Assembly: GCA_041395445.1 (NCBI GenBank)
Contig: JAWLAO010000001.1
Coordinates: 124,001 to 188,000, forward strand
Source of the DNA: Gammaproteobacteria bacterium
GTDB taxonomy: Bacteria > Pseudomonadota > Gammaproteobacteria > Xanthomonadales > Marinicellaceae
Length of the DNA stretch: 64,000 nt
Reading direction: 5' to 3'
Positions 27,130-36,460 of this stretch are shown piece by piece. The notes beneath the pieces were generated by a model that worked only from the letters and a program-made list of their open reading frames with translations, searched no databases and was not told the DNA's origin. Within the stretch, counting starts at the first letter, position 1. Every line of letters begins with the position of its first letter. The translations under genes were made by a program, and so were the position numbers.

Positions 27130-29982
27130 ATGAAGCGTTATATTATTTTATTGATTTTATTTACCGTTATTTCGGGTTCAATAAATGCAGAAATTCTCCA
27201 AAGCCTTGGTGTGGATCAAAGAGTTGATTATAGTTCTCTGACACAATACGGCCCTTGGGATGACAGAAACTATCAAGTTACAAAAGAAGACTTAGATATT
27301 TTGCCAAATGATGATCAATATCTTTCAAATGTTCCGGTTTTTTTCAAAATCAAACATAGAAAAGACAATCCGCAAATTGGAAAATACTATCCTCGTTCCA
27401 CTCTACAAGCTTTCCAAATACAATATGGTGGCTTATTGGTTGATGGAAGTTGGTATAAAGAGGGCCTAGGTATCGGCTATCACCCAGAAGATACTTACGG
27501 TAAAACTCCTGAAAATACCACACTTGCTGTTCCATCATCAGAAACTCCATTGGAAATTGGAGTCAATGGTAATGAAGCATCAGTCGAATGTAATCCAACC
27601 AATCAAAATATTTGTGTTGCAGGCTCCAATGCAAGTGGTGGTCAGGCGATGTATTATTCAACGAATGCGGGCGCAACATGGACAAAATCACAAACAAACC
27701 CATCAAGTTGCTGTGACCCAACTATAGATTGGTCATCTGATGGAAGTATTGTCTATCAAGCAGATCTAAGTAGTTCTATCGGTGTTCGTTGGTCTCGTTC
27801 ATTGGATCAAGGCGTAACTTGGGAGTCAATGAAAGTTTTAACTCCTAGCGGAAGTGATAAAGAATGGGTTCATGTAGATCGCTCACAATCATCGCCATAT
27901 AAGGATAATGTGTATTTAACGTATCATAATAGCAACGTGATGCAGTTTGCAAAATCTGAAGACTTTGGTGTGACAATGTCTACACCAACATCATTTGGAT
28001 CTGAACCACAAGGAATTGGTAGTGATATAACAACCGATACCAATGGCAACATTTATTATTTCTATCCGACGTTAAGCAACTCTCATATCAGAGTGTTAAA
28101 GTCAACAGATGGAGGTGATTCTTTTGCAACAGGTGTTCAAGTAGCTCCTCTTAATGGTACTTTTGATTTCCCCATACCTTCAATGGAATCCAGAGAGGCA
28201 TTTATTTACACTTCAGCTGATGTAGATACCAACAATAATACGATTTATGTTGCTTGGACTGATGAAACAGACGATAGTTTTGGAGGTGGAAATGGTTCTG
28301 CATCACAAAATCATGGCTGGATTCAAGTTGCGAAGTCAACAGATGCTGGAGCGAATTGGACAATGTGTGCGCAGCCTCATGACACAAGTGATACTATTGG
28401 ATCCAACCCAATTGATAGATTTCATCCTTGGCTAAAAGTCGGTGAAAATGGTGTTGTTCATATAGTTTATTATGACACCAGACACTCAACAAACAGAACC
28501 GGTGTAGACTTATTCTATACAAGTTCAACGGATGGTTGTGCGAATTGGGATGTTGAAGAGCGTTATACTACGGAAACCTCTGTAAATATCAACAATGGAC
28601 AAGAATGGGGAGATTATAACGGTTTATCGGTTGTGCTTGATAGAATTGTATCCACTCACACAGATAACAGACTGGTCGGTGGTAGTGCTCAGCAAACTGC
28701 AATGGCATTAGCAGGTGAAAATCCAAAAGGTTCTCCAACATTTAACCTTTCCGTTGACAATTCTCAAATTGAAGTTTGCTCCGGAGATACAGGGGTTGCA
28801 AAAACAATTAATGTAACTCCACTTATGGATTACACCAATCCTGTTACATTAAGCGTTCCATCAGCTCCGGCATTTGTATCCGGTGTGGCCTTTTCAGTTA
28901 ATCCGGTATCTCTTGCAGGGGGTGCTAATACATCAGATTTAACATTCAATGTTGGAGCTGGGGGCACGACAGGAAATCATACATTGTCTGTTGAAGGAAC
29001 AGGTGATGAGATGGTTGTATTGGGAGTACCCCAAATCATTAAATCTATCAATTTAAATATTTTATATTCCGGTGGTACAACATCTCAGACCAATTTAACT
29101 GCTCCTGCAAATGGAGCTTCAAATGTATCACTATCAGAAACTTTCACATGGGATGCTGATGCAAATGCAACCAGTTATAGAATACAAATTGCTACAGAGA
29201 TAACTTTTACTAATATTGTTGTGGATGAAGTGGTAGATACAAATTCATATCAGGCTTCAGAATTACCATCATCAACTCAACTGTATTGGAGAGTAGCCAC
29301 TCAATCTTCATGTAATGCACAAGATGTATGGTCATTTGCTGTTTTCAACTTCACAACTACAGCTTTGCCGGGAGATTGTGTCATAGGACTTATCCCGGTT
29401 GCTACTGTTGCTTATGATTTTGAATCAGGAAGTCAAGGTTGGACACACAGTGCTGCTGTAGGTCAAGATGGTTGGAGCATTTCTACAGCAAATCCTCATT
29501 CAGGTAGCCAATCATTCTTCGGAGCTCCTTTTACCGGTAATAATGATACAAGTCTCACATCACCGCAGGTTTCACTTCCAATTGGCAGATCTCCATTAAC
29601 GCTTCAGTTTTGGAACCATCAATCAATGGAAGACAGATCCGGCGGCGGTTGCTGGGATGGTGGTCTTCTGGAAATATCTACCGATGGTGGCAATAACTTT
29701 GATCAAGTGCCTAATAGTGCCATGTTCTCAGACCCCTATGATGGAGAATTGGGCGGAGGACCATTATCAGGTTCAGATGCTTGGTGTGGTGATCCACAGG
29801 ATTATTTAAACTCTATTGTTGATATTGACTCATACAGTGGTCAGGATGTTGTTTTCAGATTTAGAAAATCAAATGATGGATCTGTAGCCCATGGCGGATG
29901 GCATATTGATGATGTCAAGGTCATTGGGTGTGATACAGACCTCATCTTTGAAAATGGATTTGAAGTTATACCTGCCCAATAA
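27130..29982 (+). CDS. Secreted sialidase/BNR-repeat-like protein with GFE tail
   Basis: Exported protein of 950 residues with signal peptide 1-20. Residues about 130-520 look like a sialidase-type beta-propeller with Asp-box-like repeats (STNAGATWTKS, SLDQGVTWESM, STDGGDSF, STDAGANWTM, STDGCANWD). Two beta-sandwich regions follow (about 545-640 and 655-745, fibronectin-like), then a jelly-roll-like region with GGWHIDDVKV. The chain ends with LIFENGFEVIPAQ. Sialidase activity is not demonstrated; catalytic residues cannot be assigned by eye. An identical-style tail occurs in the protein at 53.5 kb. Confidence 0.7.
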   Translation: MKRYIILLILFTVISGSINAEILQSLGVDQRVDYSSLTQYGPWDDRNYQVTKEDLDILPNDDQYLSNVPVFFKIKHRKDNPQIGKYYPRSTLQAFQIQYGGLLVDGSWYKEGLGIGYHPEDTYGKTPENTTLAVPSSETPLEIGVNGNEASVECNPTNQNICVAGSNASGGQAMYYSTNAGATWTKSQTNPSSCCDPTIDWSSDGSIVYQADLSSSIGVRWSRSLDQGVTWESMKVLTPSGSDKEWVHVDRSQSSPYKDNVYLTYHNSNVMQFAKSEDFGVTMSTPTSFGSEPQGIGSDITTDTNGNIYYFYPTLSNSHIRVLKSTDGGDSFATGVQVAPLNGTFDFPIPSMESREAFIYTSADVDTNNNTIYVAWTDETDDSFGGGNGSASQNHGWIQVAKSTDAGANWTMCAQPHDTSDTIGSNPIDRFHPWLKVGENGVVHIVYYDTRHSTNRTGVDLFYTSSTDGCANWDVEERYTTETSVNINNGQEWGDYNGLSVVLDRIVSTHTDNRLVGGSAQQTAMALAGENPKGSPTFNLSVDNSQIEVCSGDTGVAKTINVTPLMDYTNPVTLSVPSAPAFVSGVAFSVNPVSLAGGANTSDLTFNVGAGGTTGNHTLSVEGTGDEMVVLGVPQIIKSINLNILYSGGTTSQTNLTAPANGASNVSLSETFTWDADANATSYRIQIATEITFTNIVVDEVVDTNSYQASELPSSTQLYWRVATQSSCNAQDVWSFAVFNFTTTALPGDCVIGLIPVATVAYDFESGSQGWTHSAAVGQDGWSISTANPHSGSQSFFGAPFTGNNDTSLTSPQVSLPIGRSPLTLQFWNHQSMEDRSGGGCWDGGLLEISTDGGNNFDQVPNSAMFSDPYDGELGGGPLSGSDAWCGDPQDYLNSIVDIDSYSGQDVVFRFRKSNDGSVAHGGWHIDDVKVIGCDTDLIFENGFEVIPAQ

Positions 29983-30005
29983 ATAACAATTATTTTGTTG
30001 AACAT

Positions 30006-30034
30006 AAAGCCTGCAACCTTGCAGGCTTTTTTTT
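30006..30034 (+). terminator. Rho-independent terminator
   Basis: AAGCCTGCA (30007-30015) pairs with TGCAGGCTT (30020-30028), followed by a run of T. It lies 24 bases after the stop of the sialidase-like gene. Confidence 0.92.
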
Positions 30035-30106
30035 GAAAAAAATAACCCTTTTGTTTCTTGTATTCGATTAAACCTCTGAAACTAACAATCAATGAGGTTA
30101 AAAATC

Positions 30107-31804
30107 ATGAAAAGAACAGTATTATTCCTATCCATCGCTGCTATTACGGCTTGCACACAAACTCAAAATGATAAGCAAGACTATGAAGTTTTCGTTGATT
30201 CTGATGAAAGTAAGAAAGAGCAAATACTCGTAGCAGAGGAAGCTGAAGCGGGACGTGCATTAGCACCAAGAACCGAACAATTTCATTCAAATAAGCCAGC
30301 AAAAGTCAAATCCGCAGTTGCTGATAGTTTAGGATATATAGCACCGGCTCCTTATATTAATGTCGTTGAAGAAAATAGAGAAAACTACAATCATTTTGAC
30401 GACAATTCGGTTCAAATCGTACAAAACAACCCGGTTTCAACATTCAGCATTGACGTTGATACCGGAGCTTACAGCAATATTCGCCGAATGCTCAATCAAG
30501 GAATGATACCACCCCATGATTCAGTTCGTGTTGAAGAAATGATTAACTATTTCAATTATGACTACGAAAATCCGGATATTTCCGAGCAACCTTTTTCAAT
30601 CAATACCGAGATTGCTCCCTCGCCTTGGAATTCGAATGCTCACTTATTACATATTGGCATTCAAGGTTATGAAGTTAAAAATGAACAACGCCCTGCTTCC
30701 AATTTGACGTTTTTAATTGATGTTTCCGGTTCGATGGACTCTCCTGATAAATTGGGGCTGTTGAAACAATCATTTAAACTGATGACAAAAAATCTTCGCA
30801 AAGAAGATAAAGTTGCCATTGTAGTGTACGCCGGTGCGGCAGGTGCTGTACTCGATTCCACCAGTGGTGATCAGAAATCCAAAATACTTCAAGCCTTGGA
30901 TAAGATTTCAGCGGGTGGTTCAACCAACGGTGCCGGAGGCATCAACCTTGCCTATCAAATTAGCGAAGATAATTTCATCGAAGATGGAATCAACCGCATT
31001 ATCATTGCAACCGATGGTGACTTTAATGTTGGTACAACCAATTTTGAACAACTCACCGAACTGGTATCTCGAAAAAAAGAAAAAGGAATTTCATTAACAA
31101 CCTTGGGATTTGGTCAAGGAAACTACAATGATCATCTCATGGAACAATTGGCCGATAAAGGCAATGGCAATCATGCTTACATTGACACACTCAAGGAAGC
31201 TAATAAAGTTCTGGTCAACGAAATGAATTCCACACTGATGACAATTGCTAAAGATGTAAAAATCCAAATCGAATTTAATCCTGACAGCGTGTCACAATAT
31301 CGTCTGATTGGTTATGAAAACCGCATTTTAAACAATGAAGATTTCAATAACGATAAAATTGATGCCGGAGAAATCGGCTCAGGTCATAGTGTGACTGCAA
31401 TTTATGAAGTCGTTATGAAAGGTCAACAAGGTTGGATTGAACCTTTAAAATACCAACAAACCCATGATGGCAAGCCATTTTCTGATGAAATTGCGACATT
31501 AAAAGTCAGATATAAAAATCCGGATACCGATACTTCAAAACTGATAACCAATACAGTCAAACGCAATCAAATTGTTGACGATATTTCAAAAGCATCAAAT
31601 AACTTCAAAATGTCAGCTGCTGTAGCCGGGTTTGGTCAGCTATTGAGAGGAGGTAAAATGTTAAACGGTTTTAATTTTGATGATGTGCAAAAATTAGCCG
31701 GTCAAACGATGCAAAATGATCAATTTGGTTATCGTGGTGAATTTCTACAACTTGTATCTCTGGCAGAAAGTTTGACAGAACAACATGCAAATAATGTAGA
31801 ATAA
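30107..31804 (+). CDS. von Willebrand factor A domain lipoprotein, YfbK-like
   Basis: Envelope lipoprotein of 565 residues, like E. coli YfbK. The ATG at 30107 is chosen because GAGG at 30094-30097 is its ribosome-binding site and because it gives a proper lipobox (AITAC). An N-terminal vWF_A-associated region (about 100-200) precedes the vWA domain with the metal-ion MIDAS motif DVSGSMD near 205-211. The C-terminal ~180 residues match the YfbK C-terminal (DUF3520) domain. It starts an operon with an ECF sigma factor and a putative anti-sigma protein. Confidence 0.88.
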   Translation: MKRTVLFLSIAAITACTQTQNDKQDYEVFVDSDESKKEQILVAEEAEAGRALAPRTEQFHSNKPAKVKSAVADSLGYIAPAPYINVVEENRENYNHFDDNSVQIVQNNPVSTFSIDVDTGAYSNIRRMLNQGMIPPHDSVRVEEMINYFNYDYENPDISEQPFSINTEIAPSPWNSNAHLLHIGIQGYEVKNEQRPASNLTFLIDVSGSMDSPDKLGLLKQSFKLMTKNLRKEDKVAIVVYAGAAGAVLDSTSGDQKSKILQALDKISAGGSTNGAGGINLAYQISEDNFIEDGINRIIIATDGDFNVGTTNFEQLTELVSRKKEKGISLTTLGFGQGNYNDHLMEQLADKGNGNHAYIDTLKEANKVLVNEMNSTLMTIAKDVKIQIEFNPDSVSQYRLIGYENRILNNEDFNNDKIDAGEIGSGHSVTAIYEVVMKGQQGWIEPLKYQQTHDGKPFSDEIATLKVRYKNPDTDTSKLITNTVKRNQIVDDISKASNNFKMSAAVAGFGQLLRGGKMLNGFNFDDVQKLAGQTMQNDQFGYRGEFLQLVSLAESLTEQHANNVE

Positions 31805-31829
31805 CGAGGTTTAATTTACCAAATTTTGA

Positions 31830-32384
31830 ATGTCAGAACGTAGCGATGAAGAACTCATGTTAGCATTTGCAAACAATGATGCTCAGGCCTTTGAGACACT
31901 ATACAAACGTCACAAAGATGCTGTTTATCGCTATTTTCTGCGCCATATTGGCAATCCTGATACAAGTAGCGAGCTACATCAGGACTTATGGTTGAAAATC
32001 ATTAACAGCAAGCAAAATTATCAAATTAAAGCTAAATTTAACACCTGGATGTACACACTGGCTCACAATCGATTGGTTGACTGGTATCGCAGAAACAATC
32101 TAGAACAGCAGTCCTTTCAAGCCAATGAAGACGATAATCCGATTGAAGGTTCAACAGACTGGAATCCCGATGATGAACTTCAAACAATGCGACTTTCCAA
32201 GCAGTTAAAAACATGTATCGGCAAACTTCCTTTTGAACAACGTGAGATTTTTTTGTTGCATCAGGAGGCTTCACTCACTATTCCACATATTGCAGATATG
32301 TTGCAGGAAGCTGTTGAAAAAATCAAAAGCCGTTATCGCTATGCGATTGATAAGTTAAGAAAATGTCTGGAGGTGATTCGATGA
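31830..32384 (+). CDS. ECF-type RNA polymerase sigma factor
   Basis: Alternative sigma factor of 184 residues with region 2 (about 25-95, with WMYTLAHNRLVDWYRRN in 2.3-2.4) and region 4 (about 130-180, with LPFEQREIFLLHQEASLTIPHIADML helix-turn-helix). Regions 1 and 3 are absent, as in ECF factors. The regulon is unknown. Its stop overlaps the start of the next gene by ATGA, and the vWA lipoprotein gene is 25 bases upstream. Confidence 0.93.
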   Translation: MSERSDEELMLAFANNDAQAFETLYKRHKDAVYRYFLRHIGNPDTSSELHQDLWLKIINSKQNYQIKAKFNTWMYTLAHNRLVDWYRRNNLEQQSFQANEDDNPIEGSTDWNPDDELQTMRLSKQLKTCIGKLPFEQREIFLLHQEASLTIPHIADMLQEAVEKIKSRYRYAIDKLRKCLEVIR

Positions 32385-33169
32385 ATCAGAAAGACATAGA
32401 AAAATTATATCAAAAAGGTCAAACCGAAAAATCTCCGGTTGCAATTGATAATTTTATTCTCGCACAAGCTAAAAACAGCTGTCGCAAAAATAATACAACA
32501 ACACGAAAATGGTTTTATAGTCTCTCAACTGCGGCTGCATTGGTGCTTTGTTTTTCAATCATTATCAATTTACAGAATCAAAACTCAGATTATTTGGTCA
32601 ATACCGAAGTTCTTAATAAATCAGTCCCCAGAAAACAAAAAACTCAAACCCCTGCTCCAGCTCCTTTTCAGGAAAACAAAGATGAGGGTTTGATTAATGA
32701 CGAAGACAAAATTAAAAGTGACCAAGCAGGTTCAACTCCTGATACCGAGTTGTATTCTGCTCCGGCAGCCCAAAGTGCTCCGAGAACTGAAGAGCAAAGA
32801 AATGAAGCGGATGATACATTTTTGATAATGAACGAAGAAATTGAAGAATCACCCGAGGAAATAGTGGTTGACCCAATCATTGAATACGCAGATTCGCTTG
32901 AACAGAATACTGATACAACCAATCAACCGCCAGTTAGTTTATCAGAATCAGAAAAAAGCATTAACGAAGAAAAACCCAAAGCACTTGGACGAGTTTCAGC
33001 TAAAAAAGAACAAAAAGAAAACAAATTTAACCAACAAATTCAAAGAGTTAAAGAATTAATTGAATCTAAAATGTTCGAAGACGCAGCTGAATTACTGATA
33101 CAATTAAAACAACAATATCCAGATTATGATTTTTCAGAAATTGAAAAAAGGATTTCGGATTCTCAGTAG
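32381..33169 (+). CDS. Putative membrane anti-sigma factor
   Basis: Protein of 262 residues with one membrane helix at about 44-63, a cytoplasmic N terminus and an acidic, Pro/Glu-rich outer region with a basic C-terminal end. No family motif is recognised. The ATG at 32381 is preferred: GGAGG lies at 32369-32373 and the start overlaps the sigma stop in ATGA. Topology and coupling to the ECF factor suggest that it restrains the sigma factor; this is inference. Its stop overlaps the end of the convergent msrP gene by seven bases. Confidence 0.6.
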   Translation: MNQKDIEKLYQKGQTEKSPVAIDNFILAQAKNSCRKNNTTTRKWFYSLSTAAALVLCFSIIINLQNQNSDYLVNTEVLNKSVPRKQKTQTPAPAPFQENKDEGLINDEDKIKSDQAGSTPDTELYSAPAAQSAPRTEEQRNEADDTFLIMNEEIEESPEEIVVDPIIEYADSLEQNTDTTNQPPVSLSESEKSINEEKPKALGRVSAKKEQKENKFNQQIQRVKELIESKMFEDAAELLIQLKQQYPDYDFSEIEKRISDSQ

Positions 33170-34110
33170 TTTTTTGTCAAATCCATACCTTTGTACAAGT
33201 CTGCAACATAATCGCCATAACCGTTGAATATTTTCGTGTCAATACGAGGATTGAATAGAGAAAATCCGCCCCCTATTCTCCTTTCTGTTGCCTGAGACCA
33301 ACGTGGATGACTCACTTCAGGGTTTACATTTGCATAAAATCCGTATTCATTGGCGGCAATTTGTTGCCATGAATTTAATGGTTGTTTGTCGGTAAATTTA
33401 ATTTTTACAATGGATTTAATGTTCTTAAATCCGTACTTCCAGGGAACGACCAAACGCAATGGAGCTCCATTTTGATTCGGTAATTTCTTACCGTACATTC
33501 CAATTGCAATAAACGCCAGTTCATTCATTGCTTCATCCATACGCAAACCTTCCCGATAAGGCCAGGGAATAACCCTGCGATGTTGCCCGGGAAATTGTTC
33601 AGGATCATATAAAGTTTCAAAATAAACATATTTTGCATTACTTTGAGGTTCAAATTGTTTGAGGAAGTCTGCCAGTTTAAATCCAAGCCACGGAATCACC
33701 ATCGACCATGCTTCCACACAACGAAAACGATAAATACGCTCCTCAATTTTCTGTTTTGGAATTAAATCCTCCAAGTTAAAGACACCTGTTTTATTTGCCA
33801 AACCTGAGATTTCAACATTCCATGGCTCGGTCTTTAAGGAATCTGCAAGCGATGCCGGTGCGTCTTTTGACGTGGCAAATTCATAGAAGTTATTGTAAGT
33901 TGAAGCACTTTTAAAAGAAGTCAATTCATCATCCGGACCTCGGAATTTGTCAACCTTTTCATACTTATCAATTTCAAAGGCATTTGTTAATGTTGATGAA
34001 AGCATTAAACCGGTGCCAAATAGCGCCGAGGATTTCAAAAAATCACGTCTGGATTTATAGAGTTTTTCATCCGTGACATCATTCTCTTTGATAGTATTTT
34101 TAAATTTCAT
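33163..34110 (-). CDS. msrP: Protein-methionine-sulfoxide reductase catalytic subunit
   Basis: Periplasmic molybdopterin enzyme that repairs oxidised methionines in envelope proteins (formerly YedY). The start at 34110 gives 315 residues with a twin-arginine signal (SRRDFLKSS near residues 20-28). The Mo-coordinating cysteine is in RFRCVEAWSM. WKYGFKNIKSIVKI and the C-terminal NPEVSHPRWSQ are typical. The usual membrane partner msrQ is not adjacent. Needs molybdenum cofactor, for which modBC could supply molybdate. Confidence 0.93.
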   Translation of the reverse strand: MKFKNTIKENDVTDEKLYKSRRDFLKSSALFGTGLMLSSTLTNAFEIDKYEKVDKFRGPDDELTSFKSASTYNNFYEFATSKDAPASLADSLKTEPWNVEISGLANKTGVFNLEDLIPKQKIEERIYRFRCVEAWSMVIPWLGFKLADFLKQFEPQSNAKYVYFETLYDPEQFPGQHRRVIPWPYREGLRMDEAMNELAFIAIGMYGKKLPNQNGAPLRLVVPWKYGFKNIKSIVKIKFTDKQPLNSWQQIAANEYGFYANVNPEVSHPRWSQATERRIGGGFSLFNPRIDTKIFNGYGDYVADLYKGMDLTKNY

Positions 34111-34171
34111 GTTATTATCCGAAACTGTTTTAATATAAGAACCAATCAGGCAATTTATCTTACAAAAAATT

Positions 34172-35269
34172 ATGTCACAAGGAAATAACCCCATTTATAA
34201 TTTCGCTCCGGGACCGGCAATGTTACCTGAGTCAGTTAAGCAACAAATCATTGATGATATGCCAAATTGGCGTGGAAGTGGCTGTTCGGTGATGGAGGTT
34301 TCACACCGCGGCACTCTATTCCGCCAATTGATTAAAGAAACGGATGAATTGATTCGTGAAATTCTAAACGTCTCGGATGAGTATGATATTCTTATGACTC
34401 CCGGTGGTGCAAGACTACAATACTCCATGATGCCGATGAATTTCTCCAGTTTAACCGGTAAAGCCATGTATTTTGTTCATGGTCATTGGGGCAAATCAGC
34501 AATTCTCGAAGCTCAAAAATTTTGTAATGCCAGACCGTTAGTGCCATATAATCAGAATGAAATCTACAGTTCTATTCCGAAATATGATATGAGTCAATTG
34601 GATAGCAGTTTCGATTATTTTCACTACACATCCAATGAAACACTCGAAGGTGTTGAGTGGCAATTTATTCCTGAAAACAATAACATACCGATGTTTTGTG
34701 ATATGACATCGAATCTGATGACTCGTGAAATTGATGTCAATAAGTACAGTTTGATTTATGCCAGTGCGCAAAAAAATCTCGGAATTGCAGGAATTACAAT
34801 CGTCATTGTTAAAAAAGAAATGCTGGAAAAAGCTCCCGAAAACTTACCGTTGATGCTGGATTATCGAACCTATTCCAAACATGATTCGCTTTGGAATACT
34901 CCTCCAACATTTCCGTGGTATGTAATGAATCTGGTTCTTAACTGGATTAAAAATACCGGCGGACTTTCAGCAGTTGAAAAACGCAATCATGAAAAGGCAG
35001 CCAAACTTTATGAATACATCGATAACAGTCAATTTTATAAAAACAATGTGGATATGGATTGTCGCTCGAAAGTCAATGTCACGTTTTTATTGAATGATGA
35101 ATCACTCAATGAAAAATTCGTATCCAAAGCTGAAGAAGCCGGAATCAAAGCCATCAAAGGACATCGTGCGGTTGGTGGAATGCGAGCCAGCATATACAAC
35201 GCCATGCCAATGGCCGGAATCAATGCCCTCATCAATTTCATGAAAGAATTCGAGAAAGATTATGGCTAA
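34172..35269 (+). CDS. serC: Phosphoserine aminotransferase
   Basis: PLP enzyme that converts 3-phosphohydroxypyruvate to phosphoserine in serine biosynthesis and acts in PLP synthesis in many bacteria. It opens with the family start YNFAPGPAMLPESV and contains SHRGTLFRQL, the PLP lysine in YASAQKNLG (near residue 198) and GHRAVGGMRASIYNAMP near the end. Length of 365 is standard. Eight bases overlap with pheA. Confidence 0.97.
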   Translation: MSQGNNPIYNFAPGPAMLPESVKQQIIDDMPNWRGSGCSVMEVSHRGTLFRQLIKETDELIREILNVSDEYDILMTPGGARLQYSMMPMNFSSLTGKAMYFVHGHWGKSAILEAQKFCNARPLVPYNQNEIYSSIPKYDMSQLDSSFDYFHYTSNETLEGVEWQFIPENNNIPMFCDMTSNLMTREIDVNKYSLIYASAQKNLGIAGITIVIVKKEMLEKAPENLPLMLDYRTYSKHDSLWNTPPTFPWYVMNLVLNWIKNTGGLSAVEKRNHEKAAKLYEYIDNSQFYKNNVDMDCRSKVNVTFLLNDESLNEKFVSKAEEAGIKAIKGHRAVGGMRASIYNAMPMAGINALINFMKEFEKDYG

Positions 35270-36368
35270 AAAGGATAAAGACAATCAAGTTGATTTATCA
35301 AAATTACGGGACAAGATTGACGGAATAGATGCGGATATTCAAAAACTAATCAGTCAGAGAGCCAAAATTGCCGCAAAAGTAGCGAAAACAAAGCACATAG
35401 CTGAATCCGGCGGAGCATTTTATCGCCCCGAACGTGAAGTTCAAGTGTTGAGAGCAGTTAAAGAACGCAACAAAGGACCTCTATCCGATGAAACATTAGT
35501 CCGTCTTTTTCGTGAGATTATGTCTGCCTGTTTAGCTCAGCAAAAGCCTTTAAACATTGCCTATTTAGGACCTCAGGGAACATTTTCTGAAATGGCGACT
35601 TACAAATACTTCGGACATTCTGTTGCAGCACTTCCGGTCACCAGTATTGATAATATTTTCGCAGAAGTTGAAGCCGGAGTTGCTGATTTTGGAGTGGTTC
35701 CGGTTGAAAACTCAACGGAAGGAGCTGTGAACAACACATTGGATATGTTTATATCTTCACCACTCAAAATTTGTGGAGAGCTTGATTTACCAATTCATCA
35801 TAATTTAATGAGTCGATTCACCGAACTCTCTGAGATTAAAGTGGTTTTTTCACATCGTCAATCTCTGGCACAATGTCGTGGATGGCTGAAAGAAAACTTA
35901 CCGAATGCTGAATGCATCGCTGTCAGTTCCAACGCCGAAGCGGCAAAGCGTGTGCAATATACAGACCATTCAGCAGCTATTGCCGGCGAAAGCGCCGCTG
36001 CAATGTACGGATTAGACATTCTACACAAAGAAATTGAAGATCGAACTGATAACTCCACCCGATTTTTAGTCATCGGTAAACAAATCGTCACTCCGAGCGG
36101 AGATGATAAAACTTCATTATTAGTGGCTGCCAAAGATCAACCCGGAGCTTTGTTTCACATTCTTAAGCCTTTAACAGAATGTGATGTCAGTATGACTCGA
36201 ATTGAATCGCGTCCATCCAAACAAGGCAAATGGGATTATGTTTTCTTTATCGATATCAATGGTCATGTCGAAGATGAAAATGTTGCCAAAGCGTTAAGAT
36301 TATTACAGAGAATTACGACTCTTTTCAAAGTGTTAGGCTCATATCCTAAATCTATTTCTGACAGTTAG
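35262..36368 (+). CDS. pheA: Bifunctional chorismate mutase/prephenate dehydratase (P-protein)
   Basis: Makes prephenate and then phenylpyruvate in phenylalanine synthesis. The N-terminal chorismate mutase domain (about 10-95) contains RDKIDGIDADIQKLISQR; the dehydratase domain (about 100-275) contains AYLGPQGTFSEMA and STEGAVNNTLD; the C-terminal ACT domain (about 285-365) with GALFHILKPL and ESRPSK binds phenylalanine for feedback control. Overlap with serC repeats the serC-pheA order known in Pseudomonas, but hisC/tyrA/aroA do not follow. Confidence 0.96.
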   Translation: MAKKDKDNQVDLSKLRDKIDGIDADIQKLISQRAKIAAKVAKTKHIAESGGAFYRPEREVQVLRAVKERNKGPLSDETLVRLFREIMSACLAQQKPLNIAYLGPQGTFSEMATYKYFGHSVAALPVTSIDNIFAEVEAGVADFGVVPVENSTEGAVNNTLDMFISSPLKICGELDLPIHHNLMSRFTELSEIKVVFSHRQSLAQCRGWLKENLPNAECIAVSSNAEAAKRVQYTDHSAAIAGESAAAMYGLDILHKEIEDRTDNSTRFLVIGKQIVTPSGDDKTSLLVAAKDQPGALFHILKPLTECDVSMTRIESRPSKQGKWDYVFFIDINGHVEDENVAKALRLLQRITTLFKVLGSYPKSISDS

Positions 36369-36460
36369 TCAACTCTGCCTCAACACTGATTCGTGGATTA
36401 CTGAGATAAACCTGCTATAATTCGCTTCTTTGTTAATGCATTCCTAGCCAATATTAAGAG

